The position numbers and the translations under genes are program-made. Below are positions 43,813-53,887 of a DNA stretch of 64,000 nucleotides, piece by piece (the first letter of the stretch is position 1; every line of letters begins with the position of its first letter). Below the pieces are notes generated by a model. The model did no database searches. It worked only from the letters and a program-made list of their open reading frames with translations, and was not told the origin of the DNA. Where the stretch lies: the NCBI RefSeq assembly GCF_024323335.1, contig NC_066585.1, forward strand, positions 76,432,109 through 76,496,108. The letters are read 5' to 3'. The stretch comes from Lathyrus oleraceus. Lineage: Eukaryota; Streptophyta; Magnoliopsida; Fabales; Fabaceae.

Positions 43813-44005
43813 TGCTGTTTTTGGCAGTTCGCGCCGCGACCTCCTGTTCGCGCCGCGAACTGAATGAATAAATTTGAGTGGGTTCTGTTTTTTGCAGTTC
43901 GCGCCGCGACCTCCTGTTCGCGCCGCGAACTGAATGAAAATTTTTTAATTGGTTCTGTTTTATGCAGTTCGCGCCGCGAACCCCTGTTCGCGCCGCGAAC
44001 TTTGC
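43813..44005 (+). repeat. 70-bp tandem repeat, three copies, each with a dyad pair
   Basis: Dyads start at 43828/43847, 43898/43917 and 43968/43987: period exactly 70 bp, pair spacing 19 bp. In the first two copies the left dyad has one broken arm base (GCGAC); the third copy is perfect. Noncoding, between pol and the env-like gene. Confidence 0.93.
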
Positions 44006-44402
44006 GGGACAGAATTCATTTAAATACTGTTTAGGTCAATTCCTTTTCATTTCAAACCTTCCTCATTTCAAATACCTTTGCCGCGTTTTCACCCCAATCC
44101 CAAAATCCCACCATTTCTCAACAATTTTCAGTTTTTCACTCTTCCAATCTTCTTCTTTTAAGCAAGTGTAGAGATTCAAAAGGTATGTAATCTTCATTTC
44201 CTCTTTTCCAATCCCTTTTTGGGTTTTTCAAGTTAGGGTTGGTTAGAAATCGAATTTCTCTGTGAATATTGTTTTGAATCGCTATGCATGTTTGAATTAG
44301 AATAGGATTAGGTTAGGGTTGAGTATTTTGGCTGGTTGGATGTGTTTAATCCCTCAATGGTGAAACCCTAGGAAGCTTTAGGGATTTCCTGAAATCGCAG
44401 GG

Positions 44403-44434
44403 TTCGCACCGCGAACCACCCTTCGCGCCGCGAA
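44403..44434 (+). repeat. Seventh dyad pair of the Athila element
   Basis: TTCGC-ACC-GCGAA (44403-44415) and TTCGC-GCC-GCGAA (44422-44434), 19 bp apart, about 85 bp before the env-like ATG. Only the spacer base varies in the first, not the arms. Confidence 0.9.
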
Positions 44435-44519
44435 CTGTGAATTCCAGCAGCCATTTTCTTTTTGATTGTTGACTAATGCTGTCATGTATGTTTTGTGGTT
44501 GTGCTGGTTTTGATTGCAG

Positions 44520-45722
44520 ATGTCTAAGAGAACTAAGACCACGGCACCTCCTCAGGCCCGTGCTATCCGAAGGTTCATCAGTGAGGAACACGAAGCACGC
44601 TTTGAAAGCCTTGTCAAGAGAACCATTTTACCTGAACGGTTTATCCGGCTGGCTCCAACTGGGGTGTATCACAGAGTGGTTGAGGCTTTCGAGCAAAGAA
44701 AATGGATGAAGTTATGTGAGCCGGAAGCCGCAATCAACTACGACCTGGTCCGAGAATTCTATGCGAATGCGATGCATCGTGAGGAAGGTACAACCTTCAT
44801 TTACCAGTCCAGGGTAAGGGGAAAGATTGTTTCATTTGGAAGGGATGACATTAATTCCTATCTAGGCCACCCCTTAACTCTTGGAGAGGGCGAGAGCTGT
44901 GAGTACAGTGTCATGGAGGTAGCCAACAGGTGGAATCTGGAAGAAGTCAATGCCACTCTATGTCTCCGTGGAAAATCTTTTGAAGTGAATGATCAAGGGC
45001 ATCCGAAATTGTGGAAGAGAGAAAATTTCAATTTGGATGCTAGGGCTTTTTTGGTGCTACTGTTAACCAATATCAGACCAAGAAGCCACACCACCACAAT
45101 TCCCTTGGATGTCGGTTTTCTTTTGTACTGCATCATGATTGGGAAGACGGTGGATGTCGCAGCCCTCATTTCATGCGAGTTGAGAAAGATTGTGTTAAGC
45201 GGAACAAATTTCGGGGGAAAGGCTGGTGTGCTAGCTTATCCAGGACTTATTATGGGACTGTGTCGTAAGGCAAATGTCCGCATCCCTGAGGAAGTGCACT
45301 TCTCGATCACCAGTGTGATCAGTGACGCTTATTTGAACAGGTTTCTGCAGAACCCGAATGAGAAGACTGATGCATCTGGTACTTCTTCCTCTCGAGCCCG
45401 AGCCAGATCCCGATCTCAGCCTCAACCTCAGAGTACCCCAGGTTTTGATCATATGGCTTTTGCCAACTACTGCTGTGAGAACTTTGAGGCCTCCAGGAGG
45501 TCTCAATCCTTTCTTTTTGATGCCATGCAGCAGCAGTTCCAGAACACGTTTCTGGCACCAGAGGCCCGTACTTTTCCATCGCAAGCTGACTATTCAGCTT
45601 ATGCTAATTGGCCTGTGGGCAGGCCAAATTTTATGGGGGGTGCAGGAGGTAGTGCTGACCCAAATGAGGAGATGGAAGATGTTCTCGGAGGTGTAGGTGG
45701 TGATGAAGAGGAAGAGGAGTGA
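44520..45722 (+). CDS. Athila env-like ORF (plant transposon-protein domain)
   Basis: About 400 residues, intact. I chose ATG 44520 because it is preceded by TTTTGATTGCAG, a good 3' splice site, and Athila env-like ORFs are expected from spliced RNA. Residues about 15-280 form the domain found in Athila and Sirevirus third ORFs (FESLVKRTILPERFI, YDLVREFYANAM, RGKIVSFGRDDINSYLGHPL, RRxN-like ARAFLVLLLTNIRPRSH, LDVGFLLYCIMIGK, VHFSITSVISDAYL). A Ser/Arg/Gln/Pro-rich segment follows (RARARSRSQPQPQS), and an acidic tail (GGDEEEEE). No signal peptide and no convincing transmembrane helix are present, so an envelope function is doubtful. Its role is unknown. Confidence 0.88.
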   Translation: MSKRTKTTAPPQARAIRRFISEEHEARFESLVKRTILPERFIRLAPTGVYHRVVEAFEQRKWMKLCEPEAAINYDLVREFYANAMHREEGTTFIYQSRVRGKIVSFGRDDINSYLGHPLTLGEGESCEYSVMEVANRWNLEEVNATLCLRGKSFEVNDQGHPKLWKRENFNLDARAFLVLLLTNIRPRSHTTTIPLDVGFLLYCIMIGKTVDVAALISCELRKIVLSGTNFGGKAGVLAYPGLIMGLCRKANVRIPEEVHFSITSVISDAYLNRFLQNPNEKTDASGTSSSRARARSRSQPQPQSTPGFDHMAFANYCCENFEASRRSQSFLFDAMQQQFQNTFLAPEARTFPSQADYSAYANWPVGRPNFMGGAGGSADPNEEMEDVLGGVGGDEEEEE

Positions 45723-46674
45723 ATTTGTGGAGTTTTGAGAGTATTGTTTGTTTGATTTTCTGTTTACCAATTCTGTTTTTGTTTTGGGAATTTTGTAATG
45801 TACTTTTTGGTGGCTCTAGTTCACCGTGACTTTATCTTAGCACTTTAATTTTTCTTTAGTATTTTTTATAATTGCATGAGTACTTTTTTGAAATTTAAGT
45901 GTGTTTTTAATCAAATTGGTTTACCAACAGTCATATTTAATTGTTCTTACGCTTAAGTCAAGCCTAAAGCAACCAAGAATTGTTCGCAAAGAAAGAAACA
46001 TAGGATACTTCGAGTGGTGATGATAAGAATTAGTGTCGGCATTTCAAGGTACACTTTATCGCTTTCTAGACTTAGCATGATTAGGTTGATGTTGTGTGCA
46101 AATTCCATTTCATAAATTCATTGAAGTATATGTCAGTTTTGAATCAAAATAGGACTTAACCATTTGTGAGGAAGCTTTCCATTGTGCACTAAAAAAGCGG
46201 GAAACCGAGCATTATTTTGACCCATTCTTATCATGCTAAATCATGCATCAATCTAATGTTGTGTGAAATTTTTGAATATGATAGAGGCATTTTGTTGTGA
46301 GAAAAACCACTTGACCAAAACGCTTAAATCAACGAACCTTGTGAGGAGTAATCCTTAGTTAACCCCCTTTGAGCTAATTAGGATTCATTTGATTGATCAT
46401 TGTAAAATCAATTGAAATTTGTGGAATAAATGAATCCTAATTTCTTTCGTATCAGTTGAAACCTCAAACCGAGTTGTTTGCAAAAATTTTGCCTTTTGCT
46501 TATGTTTAAGTAGGGAGCATTATTGAATAAATCTGGTTGTGGAATCTAAAGTTGGGGAGAGTAAAGTGAAGAGTTGATAGGGAACTTGGAATAGTGAGTT
46601 TCTATGTAAGGGTAAGAATATGAAAAGAAACAAGAAAAAGAAATCACCCTTGAAACCATAGAGCATAAAAATAT

Positions 46675-46761
<87 letters not shown>

Positions 46762-47297
46762 GCTCATGGTTGTGTGGATTTGAAAAGAAAAGATAGGGAC
46801 CAAGGAAAAGGAAATTGTGTAGAGTTGAATCTTTGGGAATGCTCCCTTAGGATAGGCAACCTTGTTGAATTCTCTTAATCACATCCTTTCTTGTAACCTA
46901 AGCCACATTACAACCTTGAAAGACCTCTTGATTCTCATTTTTCACATGATTTGGTACTTGTTGTGATAACCGCATGATTTGAGTTGTTGTTGATTTAACT
47001 GCTTGGATGAGTGAAAGTAACCCTTCATGTTATTCATCAATATTGATGTGTGCGTAAGTTTGATTCAATTCTGACATGTATGACTTTGAAATCCTTGGAA
47101 TGATTTTTGCACTTTACCATTTCCCTTATTTATGTTTTGTCTAGAGTTGAGATAAGTGAATTGAGAAAACGCCAAACGCTTTTGAACCATTTGAATATCC
47201 TTGATGAATTCTTGTTTAAATCTTTTGTGTCATGACTTTGGTTGTAACGGTGGACACTTTTGTTTAGGGACAAACAAAATGCTAAGTTGAGGAGAGT
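45723..47297 (+). other. Athila 3' region
   Basis: 1.6 kb with no supported ORF. It includes the (TA)n tract (46671-46759). TTGAGGAGAGT (47287-47297) before the LTR is the polypurine tract, preceded by AAAATGCTAAG, common in Athila. Confidence 0.75.
46671..46759. repeat. (TA)n microsatellite, about 45 units
   Basis: A nearly pure TATATA run with one early interruption (ATATAATAT at 46681-46686). The minus-strand ORF of alternating Ile-Tyr over it is an artefact. Confidence 0.97.
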
Positions 47298-48462
47298 TGT
47301 TAGGGACCAATTAGTACTACTTTTTATACCATTTTATTGGTCCCTTATACCAAGTTTTGATGTAATTACACACTTTTATCTTCATTTATTTGTATAAATG
47401 CAATTAGGTTTAATTTATTTTGTTTTGAATAGTTATTTCACATTTTTTGTTAGTTGTGTAGAATTATGGGTAAGCAAGACCTTGGTTTCAACATGGCATT
47501 TTGGAGGAAGCTTGCCAAACAAGGAAGCTGGGAAAGCAACAGTTCGCGCCGCGAACTCCCTTCGCGCCGCGAAGGCTGCGAATCCAGCAAGCTGACCAAG
47601 GGTCAAATGTGCTGCTGTGCAGAAAAAGTAATTGCCATTTTGATGTCTGCCTGGGAAGTGCTTTTCTGCTGCTGATGACAATGTCCAATTAGGGAAATGT
47701 CAACCTTTTTGGTGGAGACAAAATAGTTTAACCTAGGGTATTGAGAGATTATTCCATTCATTCACACATTGTGCTGTAGAGCTTTTGCAATAGAAAAAAC
47801 AGAGTTTTTCTTCTAAAAACATTCTGCTTTGTAACAATGGTGATGAGGAGCTAAACTCCCTTTTGTCAAGATTGGAGGTAGTAGCTATTCTCATTTATCT
47901 ATGTATTCACTTTGATTTATATATGAGATAGAGATTGTTGATGTGTTGATTACTGTTTTTGCTTTAAGTTGAAAACCAGATTTGAGTAGTTGTCGAGAGA
48001 GATTACTCGAGTTTAGACATAAAACAGATTTTCAAGTAGTGAATAAGTTGTAGAGATAGATTTATTCATTACTATTCTTTGATATTGAACATTAAAGGTT
48101 GCTATATTGATAGTTAGGTGGAGAGATCGTCTAAGGATCAATATAGTAACTATCACGATTTCATTTAGACATAAATGACCTTGAGAGGATATTTGAACAT
48201 CATCAATAATCTTGAGTCTAATTATTTATCATAGGGAATCATAGATATTTGAAATAGTGAACTCCAATCTTGCCAAGCTTTTATATTTGTCTAAAACCAC
48301 TTAATAGTTTTTGTTAACATTTATTAACAAGATACTTTTCCAAACAACACAACCCTGTTACTTTCTAAACTTATAACATTTGAATTATAGAACGGCGGTA
48401 ATATTACCCAATCTCTGTGGATACGATACAAAAATATTTGCCAAAGATATACTCTTTCAACA
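47298..48462 (+). repeat. 3' LTR of the young Athila
   Basis: 1165 bp; two differences from the 5' LTR seen (near 47469 and 47920). Followed by the GAGAT duplication. Confidence 0.95.
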
Positions 48463-48843
48463 GAGATCCTTCTAGAACCCGGTTACTATTCTAGGACAGG
48501 TTGAACCAACCAAACTTCAGTGGGGAGGGTACTTACCTATGGAACTCATGCAAGCCTTAAAACTTAGGAATGATGGTTGTGTGACTTGCTTGTGCTTGCT
48601 ATTTACTTAACATCATAACATCATCATAACATCATGGCATTGAACTAACCATTTCGAGGACTTAGGGATTTAACTTTACTCTATGTTGTAAAAAAAAAAA
48701 AAAAAGGTTTCCCTTTTTGGTAGTTTATGCAAAGTTAAATTCCAAAAGGCCTTGAAAACATTTCATGCATTGCATAGCATAACATAGCATAACAGGTACT
48801 CTAAAGGGATCAGTGTTCTCACGGTTTTCCTGCAAACAGAAAA
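48463..48843 (+). other. Tat leader, right part
   Basis: Continues from 36928. It contains an A16-type run (48690-48705) and CATAGCATAACATAGCATAACA just before gag. No ORF. Confidence 0.6.
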
Positions 48844-49413
48844 ATGGACCTCGAACAGACTGTCAAAGATCTCCATGCTCAGAATGCTCAACTCCAGGAG
48901 ATGATCTTGAACTTATCCAAGGGGCAGGAAGAACTGAAGGCTCTCTTGCTCGAGAAGAAAAAAGACAAGAAATCTGTGAGGCACATTAACCCGGGAAGAA
49001 GGCAGTTTACGAAGATCAATATGACTTTAGCACAAGCACTGCAGGGTATGCTAAAAGCAAATTTAATTACCCTCAGAGATCCTCCTGCAAAACCCAACAC
49101 TACTTCTCCTAGTTATAATCCCGATGCCAGGTGTGCCTATCACTCCGATAGCCCCGGGCATGATACAAACGATTGTTGGTCGTTGAAGAATAAAATTCAG
49201 GACATGATTGACGCCGGAGAATTTGAATTGGATCCGCCTGAGACTCCTAATGTCATCACTGCTCCTCTGCCTAATCAAGAAAAGACTGTCAATGCTGTGG
49301 AAGATACTGATAACGATTATAACTTGGATAGCTGGATTTCCCCAACAATTGGTGACGGACTCGACAATTGGAAGGCTGAAGACACTATCCCGATTTCCTT
49401 TAGTCGAGAGTAA
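48844..49413 (+). pseudogene. Tat gag with an internal deletion
   Basis: 189 residues from ATG 48844. The N-terminal 45 residues form a coiled coil (LHAQNAQLQEMILNLSKGQEELKALL), as at the start of Ogre gag. The text then jumps to the C-terminal part: FTKINMTLAQALQGML, NPDARCAYHSDSPGHDTNDCWSLKNKIQDMIDAGE (the Ogre CX...H...C zinc motif) and an acidic tail. The several-hundred-residue capsid core expected between is missing, although the frame is kept. It probably cannot build particles by itself, but the C-terminal RNA-binding motif is complete. Confidence 0.75.
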
Positions 49414-49580
49414 TTGTTATTGCTATTTTAGTATTTCAAAAGCATTGTGTCTATACCCGGGGCATAATAGCTAATTTTAAGGGTTTATCATTTCATAAGC
49501 ATATTTACATTCAATAAATCAATGGACCTTTTGCATTCAAATATTGCGCTCTTTATCTTTCCTGTCATTTTTCAAACAAG
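49414..49580 (+). other. Tat noncoding gap, possible remnant of the Ogre intron
   Basis: AT-rich with pyrimidine runs and bounded by GTAATT (49410) and CAAG (49580), after which a frame opens. Ogre elements are known to carry an intron in gag-pol. The phases of these two sites do not join in frame, so I do not claim the exact sites. Confidence 0.3.
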
Positions 49581-49958
49581 CTATGTTTTCTTGCACACAC
49601 TCACGTAACAAATTCCATATCCATATCCACTCTGGATCCTGTTGGTAATAACTCTGCTACTGTTCATTATGACTTTGAAAATCCGATCTACCAAGCCGAG
49701 GATGGAAGCGAGGAAGATTGTGAAGTCCCTGGAGAGCTTGCCAGACTGGTACTACAAGGAGAAAAGACCATACAGCCGCATGAGGAATCAATTGAAATTG
49801 TAAATCGGGGTACTGAAATAAACAAGAAAGAAGTCAGAGGTTTCTTGGGGCACTCGAATTACATTGCCCGATTCATTCCACACTTGACTGCTACCTGCAA
49901 ACCCATCTTCAAATTACTAAAAAAGAAAAATCAAGAGATGGTATGGAATGATGAATGA
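49581..49958 (+). pseudogene. Tat pol remnant: pre-protease segment fused to RT thumb
   Basis: An open frame without an ATG. It reads HYDFENPIYQAEDGSEEDCE, VPGELARLVLQGEKTIQPHE, then NRGTEINKKEV directly joined to RGFLGHSNYIARFIPHLTA and FKLLKKKNQEMVWND. In complete Ogre elements the protease and the RT fingers and palm lie between KKEV and RGFLG. The junction keeps the frame and falls at a repeated KKEV-like codon run, suggesting recombination at short homology. Confidence 0.75.
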
Positions 49959-50281
49959 CAAAATCAAGAAGTATCTCCAAGAACCTCCAATTCTGATACC
50001 ACCAGTTGAAGAAAGACCTTCCATCATGTATTTGACCGTGTTAGAAAATTCAATGAGGTGTGTGTTGGGGCAACATGACGAGTCTGGTCGAAAAGAGCAT
50101 GCCATATACCGCCTTAGCAAAAGGTACCGACTGTGAAACAAGATACTCACAGCTCGAGAAAGCTTGCTGTGCTTTGGCTCGGACTGCTCGCCGACTAAGA
50201 CAGTATATGTTGAATCATACCACTTTATTGACTTCTGAGATGGATTCTATCAAATATCTATTTGAGAAACCTGTTGTCTCC
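49948..50281 (+). pseudogene. Tat RNase H remnant
   Basis: Two frames overlap. From 49948 come IKKYLQEPPILIPPVEERPSI and MYLTVLENSMRCVLGQHDESGRKEHAIY. After a shift near 50105 come TDCETRYSQLEKACCALA, RRLRQYMLNHTT and MDSIKYLFEKPVVS. These are the RNase H motifs of Ogre/Tat pol. Sequence beyond EKP, including the integrase N-terminus, is deleted. Confidence 0.75.
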
Positions 50282-50952
50282 TGAAAGAGTTATCACTGAC
50301 AATGGTACTAATTTGAACAACAAGATGATTACTGAACTCTGCACGCAGTTCAAAATAAAACACCATAACTCTTCTCCGTACCGGCCAAAGATGAACGGCG
50401 CCGTGAAGGCTGCTAATAAGAATATCAAGAAGATCATACAAAAGATGACAGTAACGCACAAAGACTGGCATGAGATGTTACCATTCGCTCTCCACGGTTA
50501 TCGCACTTCAGTGCGCACTTCGACAGGGGCAACTCCGTTCTCTTTAGTCTATGGAATGGAAGCCATCTTACCAGTGGAAGTTCAGATTCCCTCTCTAGGA
50601 ATCAGGAAAGAGGCGGGCTTAGATGAAGATGAACGGATTCAGACTCGACTCGATCCGATAAATTTGATTGAAGAGACTCGCGGCTGTTTGTCATAGGCAG
50701 ATATATCAGAAGCGCATGATCCAGGCATTTAACAAAAAGGTCAAGAGACAGGTATATCAAATTGGCGACTTGGTGATCAAGCGTATCATTCTACCGCAAG
50801 GTGATCCCAGAGGTAAATGGACTCCCACATACGAAGGGCCATTTATGGTTAAGAAGATATTCTCTGGTGGAGCCATGATACTTGCTACAATGGACGGCGA
50901 AGATTTCCCGTATCCTGTGAACGCGGACATAGTTAAAAAATACTACGCATAA
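50282..50952 (+). pseudogene. Tat integrase, C-terminal half
   Basis: It starts abruptly inside the DDE core at ERVITDNGTNLNN (second Asp), then FKIKHHNSSPYRPKMNGAVKAANKNIKKI (region of the catalytic Glu, here Lys in AVKAAN where AVEAAN is usual), KDWHEMLPFALHGYRTS and GATPFSLVYGMEAILPVEV. A frameshift near 50690 leads to the C-terminal domain (QIGDLVIKRIILPQGDPRGKWTPTYEGPF, PVNADIVKKYYA) ending at 50952. The zinc finger and first catalytic Asp are missing. Confidence 0.8.
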
Positions 50953-52289
50953 AAGAGACCCGCTAGGTCGACGTATCTAGGCAAAAGTAAGGGCATCCCG
51001 GCAAACCAAAAGGGTTCGGGCAAAAATTAGGGATAAACATATAAAAACGTACACCCGGGAAGTCGAAAACCTGAAAAGGCGGCTTGGGCAAAAAAGGGTA
51101 TCCCGATGGACTGAAAAGGCGGTCCAGGCAAAAATTAGGGATTAAAGCGTAAGACTATGTCCCGTTCTCAGTCAGCTTCAACCAAGTTCCAAGGACTGAA
51201 CAAGCCAATCACTTCTATCCGACAACAGGAGATGAGACGCTTGAAGACATAATGACAGTAGTGGAATTAAAATCAATAGGACTTTTTCTGCATAGCTTTC
51301 TCTTTGTTTTCTTGACGATTTCCTCTTACTAGGATTTCTGTCTCCTTGTACACAAATTGCCTGTTTACAGGCCCTCTTTCAAAATCAATACAATTTCATT
51401 TCCAAAAAGATGCTTTTGTTTTTACTTTTCTGTTTTGTTTGCGTAAACGTCCATTGATTTAATTTGAATTGATTTATGCATTTGAATATGATCAATGTTT
51501 ACCAAAAATGCCTAGAATGGTAATAGCAATTACTACACGACTTCAGGATCGAGGAGAAGGTCTAACCATGCTTCCCAATGAATCCGTTGCTAATTCGATT
51601 CCCCGGCAACGCCAGTTATTCCCCAGAAGAAATCGGCATCACTAAACTGGTCATCTCTTCTACCCCCAGCCAGGCTCTGTTGAATATCTCTGCCATCAGA
51701 TAAAAGTCAAATACCCCTAGCTAAGGAAGGGTCATCAATACAAATATCTCCGACCAGAAGACTGAGATTTATTTCCCCAGTAGAGTCCCCTGGAAGAACG
51801 TTTCAGACACATAGTGCATTCATTACATCATTTCACATCACATACCTACATACAATTTTCATTCCGCATCATATACATTACGTCATTTCATAACATATAC
51901 ATGTATACAATGCTCTCATTTATTCCAGACACATAATTCACTCATTACATCATTTCACACCACACGCATGCATACAACATTTGCATCTCATGCATCATGA
52001 CATGGCATGAAGCTAACTTTATTTTTCAGGTTAATTATCCTCTTGATACAATCAAAACAAAGGTCCATTCAGACGGACAGCTTTATCAATTACATTCAGG
52101 ATCCAACTACATCTTTCAGATATACTCCATGTCAACATTCATTCTGACATCCTCCTAACGATGGCATCTATAAGTTCATCCCAGACATTTATCGCAAATA
52201 CAGCATACACAAATACTATCAGATTCAGCCTAGCGTACGGTTCATTCTGATTCAGCCCAACATATGACTCCTTCAACTCAGATACGATC
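50953..52289 (+). other. Tat 3' untranslated region, proximal part
   Basis: No gene. Repeated CTGAAAAGGCGG(C/T)...GGGCAAAAA words (50970-51140) are typical of Ogre. 51790-51990 holds a diverged duplication of CAGACACATA...CATTACATCATTTCACA. Confidence 0.65.
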
Positions 52290-53310
52290 TAGCGTACGAT
52301 CCATCCTAACCTTCAATAACTCAAATACGGTCTAATGTACGATCCAGTTAGACCTTCATATCCTCAGATACTACCTAGTGTACGGTATATTTCTGAATTG
52401 TAGTCTAGCATATGACTACCCCCTTTTATAAGCAGATTCAGCCTAATGGACGGCTCATTCTGCTCAGATACGGTTTAATGTACGACCCAGTTAGACCTTC
52501 ATCTGCTCAGATGTTACCTAGTGTATGGTATATTTCTGAAGTGTAGTCTAGCATATGACTACCCCCTTTTATAAGCAGATTCAGCCTAATGGACGACTCA
52601 TTCTGCTCAGATACGGTTTAATGTACGACCCAGTTAGACCTTCATCTGCTCAGATGTTACCTAGTGTACGGTATATTTCTGAAGTGTAGTCTAGCATATG
52701 ACTACCCCCTTTTATAATCAGATTCAGCCTAATGGACGGCTCATTCTGCTCAGATACGGTTTAATGTACGACCCAGTTAGACCTTCATCTGCTCAGATGT
52801 TACCTAGTGTACGGTATATTTCTGAATTGTAGTCTAGCATATGACTACCCCCTTTTATAAGCAGATTCAGCCTAATGGACGGCTCATTCTGCTCAGATAC
52901 GGTTTAATGTACGACCCAGTTAGACCTTCATCTGCTCAGATGTTACCTAGTGTACGGTATATTTCTGAATTGTAGTCTAGCATATGACTACCCCCTTTTA
53001 TAAGCAGATTCAGCCTAATGGACGGCTCATTCTGCTCAGATACGGTTTAATATACGACCCAATTAGACCTTCATCTGCTCAGATGTTACCTAGTGTACGG
53101 TATATTTCTGAAGTGTAGTCTAGCATATGACTACCCCCTTTCATCGTCAGATTCAGCCTAATGGACGGCTCATTCTGCTCAGATACGGTTTAATGTACGA
53201 CCCAATTAAACCTTCATCTGCTCAGATGCTACCTAGTGTACGATATATTTCTGAAGTGTAGTCTAGCATATGACTACCCCCCTTTCATCATCAGACACAG
53301 CCTAACGGAC
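52290..53310 (+). repeat. 143-bp higher-order tandem repeat in the Tat 3' region
   Basis: The word (A/G)(G/T)CAGATTCAGCCTAATGGACG starts at 52431, 52574, 52717, 52860, 53003 and 53146, each 143 bp apart, with a last diverged copy near 53290 (144 bp). Each 143-bp unit holds four diverged subunits of about 33-43 bp sharing CAGAT...CTA(G/A)(C/T)(G/A)TA(C/T)GA...TTCTGA, so two periodicities are nested. Flanks (52180-52430, 53310-53720) contain isolated subunits. Confidence 0.93.
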
Positions 53311-53887
53311 GACTCATCCTGCAACCCCAATACGGTCTAGCATAAGACCCATTTGGATCTTCAACTCAGATACGATCTAGCATACGATCCGGTCTGATCT
53401 TCTATCCCCAGTGAAATCACCCGCTTAATGGAGGTCTCATTTTGCAACTCAGAGACGATCAAGCGTACGATCCATTCTGATTTTTCATCCTCGGCAAAGT
53501 CATCCGCCTGATGAACAACTCACTCTGGTATTCAGATACGGTCTAGCATATGATCCATTCTGATGCCTTACCCCCAGCAGCGTGTAACACACTCTGACTC
53601 CCCAGCGAAGTCGACAGCATAATGGATGACTCACTATACGGTCTATCGTATGACTCGGTACGACACCCATGTCTTCAGATATCGTCTAATGTACGACGCA
53701 CTCTGAAGTTCTCATCATCAAATTCCCTGGATGGCATCTTTAAGCCCATCTCCATCAAGACTAGCTCCTGGTTGACAAGCGCAAATTTTTGGGGCATTTT
53801 AGTGTTCAATAATCTTCCACCTCCAGACCACGAATGGTGCACATACCATTCTACTCTCTCGGTTCAAGAATATTGAACAGGGGCAGC
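53311..53887 (+). other. Tat 3' region distal to the tandem array
   Basis: Decayed subunits such as CAGATACG(A/G)TCTAGC(G/A)TA(C/T)GA continue to about 53710. AACAGGGGCAGC (53876-53887) is the polypurine tract position. The ORF at 53622-53876 is a by-product. Confidence 0.65.

Larger units (their letters stand above)
36929..48462 (+). mobile_element. Very young, nearly intact Athila (Ty3/gypsy)
   Basis: Two 1165-bp LTRs (36929-38093, 47298-48462) differ at only two positions by eye. The target duplication is GAGAT (36924-36928, 48463-48467). Contents in order are Athila-type primer site, gag, pol in one frame split by a single TAG, post-pol hairpin, tandem dyad repeats, env-like ORF, a long 3' region with (TA)n, and a polypurine tract. 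By LTR identity it is the latest insertion in the window and possibly still transcribable. Confidence 0.95.

Noticed and set aside
44520..45722. True viral envelope glycoprotein
   Set aside because: No signal peptide, no convincing transmembrane helix, acidic soluble tail; kept as env-like by position only.
46546..46803. Minus-strand protein of alternating Ile and Tyr
   Set aside because: Pure translation of the (TA)n microsatellite.
52290..53310. CRISPR-like regular repeats
   Set aside because: Units are contiguous 143-bp tandem copies without unique spacers, in a plant retrotransposon.
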